A stretch of DNA of 28,798 nt from Bacillota bacterium (GCA_023420935.1 JAEZUR010000138.1:1-28798), one strand, 5' to 3'. Counted from the stretch's first letter, positions 16,601 through 24,044 are shown. Numbers and translations: made by a program. The notes: generated by a model from the sequence alone, not told the origin.

Positions 16601-17757
16601 TGTATTGCAGGACCAGTTACTGCTTTGACTGTTGCATTTTTATAAATATCATTGGCAGAGGAATCTTTAATACTTAAAATTTTTAAGTTATCTATCCAAA
16701 TGTTACCAAAGTAATTAGTGTTATTACCAATTATAGCTATAGCCATATCATTTACAGCATTCGCATCATTTGCCAAATCAGTAAATGTAAATTCTACGGC
16801 CGCCTTTTTTATATTTCCGTACATAGAAACAGCATTAACCGTATCTACTGTTATATCCTTAGAGATGGCACCACTGAATCCATATGCTTTTAAAGTAAAA
16901 CCACCTGTTGTTAACTTGTCGCCTTCATAAAAAAAGTCTAGTGTAATTTTATTGGCACCAGTTAAATTCATTCCATTAGAATCCCAACTAGTAACGGCCA
17001 TTTGACTCCAGCTTTGTGCATCATCCTTGCTATAATCAACAGCTATCTTAAGCATACCTTGATCAGCAGCAATAAATGTATTGGCAGATCCACTATAGTT
17101 GTAATCCCAACCAGTATTATATGTAAAACCTTCGTCTGTACTATCAAATGTCCATGCTTTTAGTACATTTTCTGTACTGGTGTTATTAGAGCCATTGACC
17201 AATTGTACATTATCAATATAAATATCACCATTATAATCGCACTGGTAGCCCGCAAGTTTAAACGTAATAGCACTTAAGTTTTCTATTGTTTCAATATTAT
17301 TACCAAAAGGTATTTCTACCGTTGCCCGTAATAAATTCCCTTCTTGCACGAAGTCACTACTTAATAATTCCGGAATACTCGCACCTTCCGTCCATGTCCA
17401 ATTATCTCCTAGTCTTGCAACCCCCTGAATTTTTATAATTCCATTATATGATGCATCTTTTGGAAGAAGTATATCACAAGATAATTTAGCCCCTTCAAAA
17501 ATTTTACCTGTATATGGCGCATTAATAGTAATCTCATCCGTGGAATCCCAAGTACTGATAGGATCAAATACTTTTGTTATTTTAATTGCTTTTGTTGTAT
17601 CAATGATACTTGAAGTACTGTCATTTTCAAAATCAGTTGAAAATATTACTGTGTCTGCAGCCTCTACACTTGTACTCAAATTTCCCAACGCACCAGGTAG
17701 AATAAGAGTTCCTACTAAAAATAACGCTAATCCTTTTTTTATTTTTTTTTGTAACAT
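13678..17757 (-). CDS. Secreted multidomain GH26 beta-mannanase
   Basis: A 1359-residue extracellular enzyme that should cleave internal beta-1,4 bonds of mannan or glucomannan. Domains in order: signal peptide to about 34; two carbohydrate-binding beta-sandwich modules at about 36-190 and 198-363 (each ending in DIYIDNVQL or NIWIDNLKI); GH26 catalytic barrel at about 418-800; an Ig-like module at about 815-915; a third binding-type module at about 925-1115 (DNFENYYG to IYYDDITAI); a Gly/Ser/Thr linker near 1118-1150; an unknown beta module; and a Big2-like end at about 1280-1359. The acid/base is Glu609 in RPFHENTGSWFWWG and the nucleophile Glu717 in VTETG. Their 108-residue spacing equals that in the characterised Cellvibrio Man26A (E212/E320). 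There is no dockerin, S-layer domain or LPXTG. GGAGGG lies 6 nt before the ATG. Confidence 0.93.
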   Translation of the reverse strand: MLQKKIKKGLALFLVGTLILPGALGNLSTSVEAADTVIFSTDFENDSTSSIIDTTKAIKITKVFDPISTWDSTDEITINAPYTGKIFEGAKLSCDILLPKDASYNGIIKIQGVARLGDNWTWTEGASIPELLSSDFVQEGNLLRATVEIPFGNNIETIENLSAITFKLAGYQCDYNGDIYIDNVQLVNGSNNTSTENVLKAWTFDSTDEGFTYNTGWDYNYSGSANTFIAADQGMLKIAVDYSKDDAQSWSQMAVTSWDSNGMNLTGANKITLDFFYEGDKLTTGGFTLKAYGFSGAISKDITVDTVNAVSMYGNIKKAAVEFTFTDLANDANAVNDMAIAIIGNNTNYFGNIWIDNLKILSIKDSSANDIYKNATVKAVTGPAIHINQDNITTFDSTSASDNSLLSTNITMVDKDADSATKQIYSYLESIGKSSSAIMGQQNNTHHKAGSADLSNSDTYDVTGSYAGIIGIDTLSLTGNEYSATRYNNELGKVSGASLGLVTAPETAAGNVQAAAALTNYNIKQGAIITLSAHMPNFSIVKTSDKYDNIHSYSAYDFAGYSPNTLTGDVMNQILPGGQYNQIYNAYLDMIADYAEQVNGAILFRPFHENTGSWFWWGAAFCDAATYKNVYKYTVEYLRDTKSIHNLIYVYGPGSEAANITEYGERYPGDDYVDMVGFDMYHSDPSVDDSWFSSFMNELNVVQTFATEHHKLLAVTETGVASSTPDQGDSQTALHKRGNKQLEWYQKVHTAVAASNASYFLVWANFGETSGFYTPYVKSVNPDGSLFGHEMLDKFIEFYNDPSTIFAIDQKEALEALQNLSVTVNATTNQPTGYITSPISGSRVLTATELTARASRVSLGDSVTFVLYGKTKKELDAKVNSDGITYSAMLDAKTLETLGAYVGKIELVINGVSVDIINATFNIQAPVEDPNQIDNFENYYGVDALLTKKWATNKASGSTIAISLTKEVGKFNSGEYGMKFTYNETKDGWAGATISKTVDWSDRNALQFFTIPDGKNQKVVIQLTASGKVYESYLNLYDGYRNSTTPILVTIPFSEFCQRDTAGNPKGGLVNDCVSVTSFGLWVNAIDGTPAVVDGKVTGSIYYDDITAIKTSKTIPSFEAVGATSPGGSNGGTSGGTTDTSNSDIKTDNEKKDNKPEVVTNLTTIITTQDSSDNEKLNSLIKDLILVTDKLQYISVSVTGVIDKNETMKVKVNSLNGLNAGSKVYVYAYNERSNKLECLNKTTYTMDKDGFITLKIESEAQYVFFTQKLSGESVLSRAAQTKVDKNKVVKKGKKEKLSVAIKNEYQKYAKVSYRTDSSSIISITKNGTITGKKKGKAVIIVTVKIGKVKKEFTTNITVK

Positions 17758-18065
17758 TCTTTAACCCTCCACATTATAAATTTTTGCACTATTTTGCATA
17801 ACATCTTCCGTTTAATCGAATTGCTTTTGAGTATTTCAGAAAACAATATGCACTCTATTATATTGCATTTAACCACTCCTTTTTTTACATTATTTAATAT
17901 CATTGTTGCAATAATATTATCTAATCCAAATAATACCACAGTTATTTTAGAAAGAATATAGTTATATTTTATATATATTCCTATATTATTTGTGCACTAT
18001 AACATATATTTATCAAAATGAGTGTGATATTTTGTAAAACATTATTTCATTAAACTTCATTTATT

Positions 18066-18110
18066 ATGCACATTTAATGCACGTTTAAACATTGCATATA
18101 ATTGCATTAT
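18066..18110. repeat. Two adjacent short tandem repeats in the mannanase/ppx gap
   Basis: ATGCACATTTA and ATGCACGTTTA are head to tail at 18066-18087 (11-bp period, one mismatch). ATTGCATATA and ATTGCATTAT follow at 18091-18110 (10-bp period). One-turn periods suit cooperative protein binding on one DNA face. Confidence 0.5.
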
Positions 18111-18192
18111 GCGCCATTCTATTTGTTATATCTTTATTTTTATATAAAATCTGACATTCTTCTATTCTCTATACAACGAACTAAAGTTATAC

Positions 18193-18209
18193 TTAACATA
18201 GATTTAACA
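18193..18209 (+). promoter_or_regulatory. PhoP-box-like direct repeat upstream of ppx-ppk
   Basis: TTAACA at 18193-18198 and TTAACA at 18204-18209 are 11 bp apart (N5 spacer), as in the Bacillus PhoP box (TTAACA-like hexamers with 11-bp periodicity). TATACT follows at 18214-18219. Phosphate control of a polyphosphate operon would make sense but is inferred. Confidence 0.4.
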
Positions 18210-18294
18210 TTTATATACTAGAGTTTTTTTGAAGAAAATAGTAAAATAATATAATAGGAATAATATAGGAAAATACAAATGTGAGGTGATACGT

Positions 18295-19830
18295 ATGGCA
18301 ATTACAACTTTTGCTGCAATTGATGTTGGTTCCAACGAACTATCCATGAAGATATTCGAAGTATCCAAAAAATATGGTATTCACGAAATAGATAATATCC
18401 GCCACACCATCGGTTTAGGCTCAGATACTTATACCAATGGAAAAATTAACTATGCATTAGTCGATGAATTGTGTGAGGTTTTAATCGGATTTACAAAAAA
18501 AATGCAAGAATATCAAGTGAGTGACTACACGGCTTATGCAACCAGTGCAATTCGAGAAGCCGCTAATAATATACTCATATTGGATCAGATAAAATTGCGT
18601 TCTGCTTTAAAAATCAAAATTATCAGTAATTCTGAACAACGTTTCCTTTGTTACAAGGCAATTGCCTTAAAGGAAAATGCATTTAATAAAATAATTCAAA
18701 AAGGTACAATTATTGTAGATATTGGAGCAGGTAGTATACAACTCTCCTTATTTGATAAAGAATCCTTAGTTTCCACTCAAAATATTAAGCTCGGGTTTTT
18801 AAGAATTCGAGAAATGCTTTCTGATCTGGAAAACCAGACCATAGACTTCAAAGACTTGCTTTCGGAATTTATAGATTACAATATCCAAACCTATGGTGAA
18901 CTTTTTTTAGCCAATCATAAGATTAAAAATATTATAGCGGTTGGAGATCAATTAACAGAACTAACTCATTATATTTACTTTAACCAAACGGGTGATTCCA
19001 TCACAAAGGATGATTTTAATAAACTATACAAGAGATTATTTTCCACATCTATTCTAAAATTAAGTGATGAATTAAATCTGTCAAAGGAACAGGCTGCATT
19101 AATTCTTCCGACAGCAATGATATATCAGAAAATTTTTGAATTAACTGGTGCTGAATATATGTGGTTATCCGGAATCACTTTATGTGATGGTATTGCTGCC
19201 GAATATGCAGAGAAAAAAGAAAAAATAATACCCACACATAACTTTACAGAAGATATCCTAATAGCAGCAAGAAATATTGCAAGCCGTTATCATAGTAACC
19301 CCGCTCATTTAAAAAATGTAGAATATATCGCAATGAGTGTATTTGATAGTATACGAAAAATTCATGGTTTAGGAAAACGAGAACGTTTACTCTTACAAAT
19401 TGGTGTGATTCTCCATATGTGCGGAGAATATATCAATATGAATGACGCTGCAGAAAACTCTTATAAAATAGTTATGTCTACAGAGATTATAGGGCTCTCC
19501 CACCTAGAACGCGAAATAACCGCTAACATAATCCGATATCACCACGATAATTTCCCGGAATACTCAGGGATGATAGGCGGATTTGATAAAGATACTTATA
19601 TAAAAATTGCCAAATTAACCGCGATAATACGTATCTCTAATGCTATGGATAAAAGCCATAAACAAAAATTCTCTAATCTATCCATCGCCTTAAAAAAGAA
19701 CACTTTGATTATTACAGCAGATACATTAGAGGACATTACATTAGAAAAAGGTCTATTTGATAAAAAAGCAGACTTCTTTGAAGACGTATATGGAATTCGG
19801 CCAATTTTGAAACAGAGGAGGAGTATATAA
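18295..19830 (+). CDS. ppx: Ppx/GppA-family exopolyphosphatase
   Basis: Should remove terminal phosphates from polyphosphate, or hydrolyse pppGpp as GppA does. The N-terminal half has the actin-like ATPase fold of the family: AAIDVGSNELSMKIFEV, ATSAIREAANN, IVDIGAGSIQLSLF and LSGITLCDGI. The C-terminal half, from about residue 325, is the HD-like helical domain (VEYIAMSVFDSIRKIHGLGKRERLLLQIGVILH in part, then REITANIIRYHHDN); the HD pair itself reads HMCG and looks degenerate. The start is the ATG at 18295 (511 residues), because GAGGTGAT lies directly upstream with correct spacing. The longer frame begins at a GTG inside that ribosome site. The stop is 1 nt before ppk, so the two are translationally linked; that partnership favours polyphosphate as substrate. 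Confidence 0.9.
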   Translation: MAITTFAAIDVGSNELSMKIFEVSKKYGIHEIDNIRHTIGLGSDTYTNGKINYALVDELCEVLIGFTKKMQEYQVSDYTAYATSAIREAANNILILDQIKLRSALKIKIISNSEQRFLCYKAIALKENAFNKIIQKGTIIVDIGAGSIQLSLFDKESLVSTQNIKLGFLRIREMLSDLENQTIDFKDLLSEFIDYNIQTYGELFLANHKIKNIIAVGDQLTELTHYIYFNQTGDSITKDDFNKLYKRLFSTSILKLSDELNLSKEQAALILPTAMIYQKIFELTGAEYMWLSGITLCDGIAAEYAEKKEKIIPTHNFTEDILIAARNIASRYHSNPAHLKNVEYIAMSVFDSIRKIHGLGKRERLLLQIGVILHMCGEYINMNDAAENSYKIVMSTEIIGLSHLEREITANIIRYHHDNFPEYSGMIGGFDKDTYIKIAKLTAIIRISNAMDKSHKQKFSNLSIALKKNTLIITADTLEDITLEKGLFDKKADFFEDVYGIRPILKQRRSI

Positions 19831-19831
19831 T

Positions 19832-21958
19832 ATGAGTACAACCAGAACTGAATTTACCAAATCAGATTATTATGCGAATCGAGAACTTAGTTGGCTTGAA
19901 TTCAATTATCGTGTATTAAGTGAAGCAAGAGATAAAAATATACCTTTACTAGAACGATTAAAATTTCTAAGTATCACAGCATCCAATCTTGATGAATTTT
20001 TTATGATACGTGTTGCATCGTTAAAGGATATGGAGAACGCTGGATATGCAAAAGTAGATATCTCAGGTCTTTCCGCCACACAACAGTTGGAGCAAATAAG
20101 TGCAAAAACTCACCAATTGGTTCACACTCAATATTCCACCTATAACCGCTCTTTTCTACCTCAACTTAAACAAAATGGAATTAAAATAATTACTGAATTT
20201 GAACAATTAGACGAAGCACAAAGTAAATTTGTAGATGATTATTTCAAAACCGACGTTTATCCGGTTCTGACCCCAATGGCAGTGGATTCATCCCGTCCAT
20301 TTCCGCTAATACGTAATAAGTCTCTTAATATTGGTGCTTTAATACATGACAAAAAATCCAAAATTGAATTTGACTTTGCAACTGTTCAAGTTCCTGCTGT
20401 TCTTCCAAGATTAATACAAATACCTTCTTATGGTTCATCGGCAACTACCTTTATCTTATTAGAACAAGTGATTGAGAAAAATATTGAACAGCTCTTCTTA
20501 AATTACGAAGTTAGTTGTGCATTTCCTTACCGTATCATGCGAAATGCAGACCTTACTATTGATGAAGATGAGGCAGCTGATCTTCTAATTGAAATTGAAA
20601 AGCAATTAAAGAAACGGCAATGGGGTGAGGCAATTCGATTAGAAGTGGAAGAAGGAATTGATAAACGACTACTCAAAATACTAAAAAAAGAACTCCAAAT
20701 AAAAGAGGAAGACATTTTTCATATGAATGGTCCATTGGATTTAACTTTTCTAATGAAATTATACTCCTTACCTGGTTTTGATCATTTAAGAAATCCAAGA
20801 TATACTCCACAGCCTTCAAAAAGCCTTAATCGAATTGATAGTATCTTTAATCAGATACGAAAAGGTGATATTCTACTTCATCATCCTTATCATAGCTTTG
20901 ATCCAATTGTGGAATTTGTAAGCCAAGCTGCTACAGATCCTAATGTTTTAGCCATCAAACAAACCTTGTATCGAGTTAGTAGTAATTCTCCGATTATAGC
21001 ATCTCTCGCACTTGCAGCAGAAAATGGAAAACAAGTCTCTGTGTTGGTAGAACTAAAAGCGCGATTTGATGAAGAAAATAATATCATCTGGGCACGAAAA
21101 TTAGAACAGGCTGGATGTCATGTAATCTATGGATTAGTAGGTCTAAAGACTCATAGCAAGATCACTTTAGTGGTTCGAAAAGAGGAAGATGGGATTCGTA
21201 GATACGTCCACCTTGGCACAGGTAACTACAATGATTCCACTGCTAAACTTTATACAGACATAGGCTTACTTACTTGTTCGAAACCTATTGGTGAGGATGC
21301 AACTGCTGTATTTAACATGCTTTCTGGTTATTCAGAACCGTTGTCTTGGAACAAACTGGCCTTGGCACCACTTTGGTTAAGAAATAAATTCTTATCCCTG
21401 ATTAAAAGAGAAACCACACATGCTCGTAATGGGAAAGACGCAAGAATTATTGCAAAAATGAATTCACTCTGTGATCCATCCATAATGGAAGCTCTCTATG
21501 AAGCTTCTGCTGCTGGTGTAAAAATCGATCTGATCGTGCGAGGAATCTGTTGCCTTAAAACTGGAATCCCAGGAGTGAGTGATCATATCATCGTTCGTTC
21601 CATCATCGGTAACTTTTTAGAACATTCTAGAATTTTTTATTTTTACAACGATGGTTATGAGGAAGTATATATGGGAAGCGCTGATTGGATGCCTAGAAAT
21701 CTAGATAAGCGTGTTGAAATTCTGTTCCCAATTGAGAACGATCAACTTCGAGACGAAGTAATTGATATACTGACAATGCAGTTAGCCGATACTGTGAAAG
21801 CTCATATTCTTCAACCAGATGGTTCCTATGAGAAAATTGATAAACGTGGCAAACTTGTATTTAATTCACAAGATTACTTTTGCGACAAAGCTATAAAAGA
21901 GGCAACCGTAGAAAAAAGCGAACAAATTTCTCGAACATTTGAACCTCTCAAGGGTTAA
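19832..21958 (+). CDS. ppk: Polyphosphate kinase 1
   Basis: Reversibly polymerises the terminal phosphate of ATP into inorganic polyphosphate. The 708 residues have the PPK1 order: N-terminal helical domain (YYANRELSWLEFNYRVLSEA and SNLDEFFMIRV), head domain, then two phospholipase-D-like catalytic domains. The autophosphorylated histidine is His441 in LKTHSKI. The second is His598 in FLEHSRIFYF. Their spacing of 157 residues equals that of E. coli PPK (H435/H592). Other marks are RFDEENNI, HLGTGNYND and MGSADWMPRNLDKRVE. GAGGAGG in the last codons of ppx is the ribosome site. It is followed by a strong terminator. The leader points to phosphate control. Confidence 0.97.
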   Translation: MSTTRTEFTKSDYYANRELSWLEFNYRVLSEARDKNIPLLERLKFLSITASNLDEFFMIRVASLKDMENAGYAKVDISGLSATQQLEQISAKTHQLVHTQYSTYNRSFLPQLKQNGIKIITEFEQLDEAQSKFVDDYFKTDVYPVLTPMAVDSSRPFPLIRNKSLNIGALIHDKKSKIEFDFATVQVPAVLPRLIQIPSYGSSATTFILLEQVIEKNIEQLFLNYEVSCAFPYRIMRNADLTIDEDEAADLLIEIEKQLKKRQWGEAIRLEVEEGIDKRLLKILKKELQIKEEDIFHMNGPLDLTFLMKLYSLPGFDHLRNPRYTPQPSKSLNRIDSIFNQIRKGDILLHHPYHSFDPIVEFVSQAATDPNVLAIKQTLYRVSSNSPIIASLALAAENGKQVSVLVELKARFDEENNIIWARKLEQAGCHVIYGLVGLKTHSKITLVVRKEEDGIRRYVHLGTGNYNDSTAKLYTDIGLLTCSKPIGEDATAVFNMLSGYSEPLSWNKLALAPLWLRNKFLSLIKRETTHARNGKDARIIAKMNSLCDPSIMEALYEASAAGVKIDLIVRGICCLKTGIPGVSDHIIVRSIIGNFLEHSRIFYFYNDGYEEVYMGSADWMPRNLDKRVEILFPIENDQLRDEVIDILTMQLADTVKAHILQPDGSYEKIDKRGKLVFNSQDYFCDKAIKEATVEKSEQISRTFEPLKG

Positions 21959-21971
21959 AAAATCGCACTAT

Positions 21972-22009
21972 AAAAGAAGCATAGCCATAAACCAGGCTAT
22001 GCTTCTTTT
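21972..22009. terminator. Bidirectional terminator between ppk and the LPXTG gene
   Basis: Perfect 15-bp arms (21972-21986 and 21995-22009), 8-nt loop, GC-rich core GCATAGCC, with A and T tails on opposite sides. It lies between convergent stops at 21958 and 22021, so it can serve both. Confidence 0.9.
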
Positions 22010-22020
22010 TCTGTGTTCAA

Positions 22021-23277
22021 CTATTCCACTTTTTTATGGTTTTTCTTAGTAAATAGAACTACTAAGCCACTTCCAATTAATAGAAATCCTGCTATATAGA
22101 AGAATTCAATTGGAGTAGTACCTGTTTGAGGCAATTTTGCAGTTGCCTGTGAAATTGCTCCTTCTTTTTCATCTGTCGATGCCCCATCTTGATAGCCAGC
22201 TTTTGGTGTGTCATTCTCATCTAGTATAATTTCTTCTGGCTCTTCTGTCGGATCCTGTGTAGGTGATGGAACAATCGTTGGAGCTGCTGTCGGTGTCGTA
22301 GTAGGCGCTGGTGTCGAAACCTGAGTTGTTGGTACTGATGGATAATTTATAACAATTGGTGCTTGAGTCGGGGAGGATGATGGTACTGATGTCGGTGCCG
22401 TTGTCGGTACTGATGTCGGTCCTGTTGTCGGTCCTGTTGTTGGTTCTGTTGTCGATCCTGTTGTCGGTCCTGTTGTTGGTCCTGTTGTCGGTCCTGGTGT
22501 ATTATCCGGAACGGCTTTATATATTACTGTAACCTCGATACCTTTAAAGGTTGCTTTGTCTGCTGTGCCTTCTACTTCGGCATCGTTAGGTAAATATCCA
22601 ATTATCGTAGGAGAAACTATACTATAGCTTTCTCCAGGTTCTACATAAACTACTTTAGATTCACTTGCAGTAGTTTCGTTCTCATACAGATAGTTAACTT
22701 TCACTGTATACTGGTTTTCAATGATTCCATCAACATGCCATCCATCAACATCATATTTGACCACATACCACTTTATGTGCTCATCTTCAAATAGCAAATC
22801 ATCAAAAGTAGGTATGGACTTAAGATTCTTTAGAACCTGTTGGTCATCATTGCTAATTTGTACTTTTTCATACAATTCTCCCGGTCGGCCAAGAGAATAA
22901 TTACTTTTAGCATGTGGCTCTATCTCCGAAGGTTGGATAAAACCGCGTTTTAATACATAAAAGTAGACTTTTGAATTAGTTTCTGGTTTGCTAATTGGTA
23001 GCAGTGTTGAATCGGTTTCTGGTTCCGGTGATGACACGGTAATAGCTGATCCTGTTGCCACTGGTTGTGTCTTAGTAGTTAATGCTGGTTCATTCGTTTC
23101 TTCAGAATTGATTGTCGATTCCATAGATGCCAATTCATATTCTGCCATTTCGCTTGATGTAATTTCTGAAGTAACTTTATCATTTGCTGAAAAAACTGGT
23201 ACTGTATTTCCAAAAAACATTGATAATACAAATACTGCACAAAAACTGAAACTTAGAACCTTTTTCATTTTTCTCAT
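22021..23277 (-). CDS. LPXTG wall-anchored surface protein with MucBP-like domain
   Basis: A 418-residue protein displayed on the cell wall. Residues 1-32 are a signal peptide. A Ser/Thr/Glu-rich region runs to about 100. A small domain at about 102-187 (KVYFYVLKRGFIQPSEIE) often precedes MucBP modules in clostridial surface proteins. A MucBP-like module lies at about 190-257 (YTVKVNYLYEN to VTVIYKA). A Pro/Thr stalk of PTTG-type repeats covers 258-345. The sortase signal LPQTG starts at 382, followed by a hydrophobic segment and KKNHKKVE. MucBP modules bind glycoproteins or act as stalk folds; the ligand here is unknown. AGGAGTGG precedes the ATG. Transcription probably begins near 23677, giving a leader of about 400 nt with three structured repeats. 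The sortase gene is not in the window. Confidence 0.9.
   Translation of the reverse strand: MRKMKKVLSFSFCAVFVLSMFFGNTVPVFSANDKVTSEITSSEMAEYELASMESTINSEETNEPALTTKTQPVATGSAITVSSPEPETDSTLLPISKPETNSKVYFYVLKRGFIQPSEIEPHAKSNYSLGRPGELYEKVQISNDDQQVLKNLKSIPTFDDLLFEDEHIKWYVVKYDVDGWHVDGIIENQYTVKVNYLYENETTASESKVVYVEPGESYSIVSPTIIGYLPNDAEVEGTADKATFKGIEVTVIYKAVPDNTPGPTTGPTTGPTTGSTTEPTTGPTTGPTSVPTTAPTSVPSSSPTQAPIVINYPSVPTTQVSTPAPTTTPTAAPTIVPSPTQDPTEEPEEIILDENDTPKAGYQDGASTDEKEGAISQATAKLPQTGTTPIEFFYIAGFLLIGSGLVVLFTKKNHKKVE
22377..22500 (-). repeat. Short in-frame Pro-Thr-Thr-Gly coding repeats
   Basis: Imperfect 12-bp units such as GGTCCTGTTGTC (plus strand) repeat through the stalk of the LPXTG protein, encoding PTTG, STTE and PTSV variants. 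Repeats of this kind can change copy number in frame and alter stalk length. Confidence 0.8.
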
Positions 23278-23333
23278 TTTTCCACTCCTAAGACTTATTT
23301 TCGGTTCACTGATCGTAATCAGTTGTGCTTACT

Positions 23334-23525
23334 TTTCTTACGAGGTAAGCTCCCTATTTTCAGCCTCGCTTTTTGAGGAAAACGTGGTTAACCTACTTGA
23401 CGTTATAGGGTCAAGCTCCTGTTTTCAGCCTCGCTTTTCTGGTGAGCGGGGTTAACCTTCTTACCGATTTAGGGGTAAGATCCTATTTTCAGCCTCGCTT
23501 TTTTTGGTGAGCGTGGTTAACCAAT
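23334..23525 (-). ncRNA. Three tandem two-hairpin units in the LPXTG gene leader (unassigned structured RNA candidate)
   Basis: Three units repeat with 64-65-bp period; CAGCCTCGCT (plus strand) starts at 23361, 23426 and 23490, and GGTTAACC lies at 23386, 23450 and 23515. Read on the minus strand, each unit has GGTTAACC, a first hairpin (CC-x-CGCT with AGCG-x-GG in two units, a variant in the third), a conserved linker CTGAAAAYAGG, and a second hairpin. The second stem is CTTACC/GGTAAG (23460-23479), CTTGAC/GTCAAG (23396-23415) and CTTAC/GTAAG (23337-23349). Two base pairs change on both sides while pairing is kept. I match it to no riboswitch class I know. It lies between the likely promoter and the gene, so it should be transcribed. 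Confidence 0.6.
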
Positions 23526-23683
23526 TATCAATTTGTTGAATGAAAATGCCGTGCCTTGTTAATAAGTTCGTAATAATGTGAAAAAACTGCCCAAATTCCA
23601 CCCCTTATCAAGTTTTCAATGTTCAAATCATCCATATTGCCTACTACAAATAACGAATTTATTAAAAATTCATTATCATATTA

Positions 23684-23712
23684 AATATAATATAACAAAA
23701 TAAGTTTGTAAA
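23684..23712 (-). promoter_or_regulatory. Probable promoter of the LPXTG surface protein gene
   Basis: Minus-strand TTTACA (23712-23707), 17-nt spacer, TATATT (23689-23684); each hexamer differs from consensus by one base. A start near 23677 places the three tandem units in the 5' leader. Confidence 0.5.
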
Positions 23713-23930
23713 TCCTACTACGCTTTTTCCCAAATATAAAAACATAAAATATTATATATTGTATATAATTGATACCATTTTTCTCCAAATCTATTTAACA
23801 TATAACTTATGATTTCTGCCAATAGTATCCCCTAATAGAATCGCAGAATCCGCGGACACTCCTGCTATATATTCATTTTTTAGTAGCATATGGTTTGTTA
23901 ATTTTAACTATTCGATTAAAATAATTACAT

Positions 23931-23972
23931 TTTCATTAAAATGCAGATTTTTCCATTTATATATGATATAAT
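23931..23972 (+). promoter_or_regulatory. Promoter of the first serine hydrolase gene, conserved with its paralogue
   Basis: An extended -10, TGATATAAT, ends at 23972. Upstream are TTTCATTAAAAT (23931-23942), CAG and TTTTTCC. The same elements in the same order and spacing precede the second hydrolase gene at 27641-27683. A related TTCGATTAAAAT lies 21 bp earlier at 23911-23922. Confidence 0.6.
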
Positions 23973-24044
23973 CCCAGTGAACTTTATTGTTCATCAGTTT
24001 TTTATTAACAAACTTCGGTTTGAATATAATTGGGAGGAACTATT

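Larger units (their letters stand above)
17758..18294. promoter_or_regulatory. Divergent AT-rich control region between mannanase and ppx
   Basis: This 537-bp gap has no convincing gene; a 66-codon minus frame over 17739-17939 has no ribosome site or protein-like character. For the mannanase, an extended -10 (TGG then TATTAT, minus, 17938-17930) is the best of several weak candidates. For ppx, TATACT (18214-18219) and TATAAT (18250-18255) are possible -10 elements. In between lie two short tandem repeats at 18066-18110 and a PhoP-box-like pair at 18193-18209. No clear CcpA site was found. Confidence 0.5.
23278..24044. other. 767-bp divergent intergenic region (LPXTG gene leader and hydrolase promoter)
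   Basis: No gene is supported here. A 155-codon plus frame over 22988-23455 is antisense to the LPXTG gene and its leader. Toward the LPXTG gene it holds a promoter (23684-23712), three tandem structured units (23334-23525) and a small hairpin ACTGAT-CGTA-ATCAGT at 23308-23323. Toward the hydrolase it holds the conserved promoter block at 23931-23972, a weak TGAAC/GTTCA hairpin, and a UUCG-tetraloop hairpin (CAAAC-TTCG-GTTTG, 24009-24022) just before the ribosome site. I see nothing definite in 23713-23910. Confidence 0.6.

Noticed and set aside
17739..17939. 66-codon minus frame overlapping the mannanase start
   Set aside because: No ribosome site, low-complexity AT-derived composition, and it covers the mannanase leader.
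18061..18110. CcpA (cre) site for the mannanase
   Set aside because: No segment keeps the central CG with flanking TG and CA at the required spacing.
22377..22500. Possible CRISPR array
   Set aside because: The repeats are 12-bp in-frame codon repeats without unique spacers.
22988..23455. 155-codon plus frame
   Set aside because: It is antisense to the LPXTG gene and its structured leader, and has no ribosome site or recognisable protein character.
23334..23525. CRISPR-like or integron attC-like array
   Set aside because: The 64-65-bp units are similar throughout rather than repeat plus unique spacer, and GGTTAACC does not match the attC core rule GTTRRRY; there is no cas gene or integrase.
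23334..23525. Cyclic di-GMP, preQ1, THF or glycine riboswitch
   Set aside because: The conserved core bases of these classes, as I know them, are absent.
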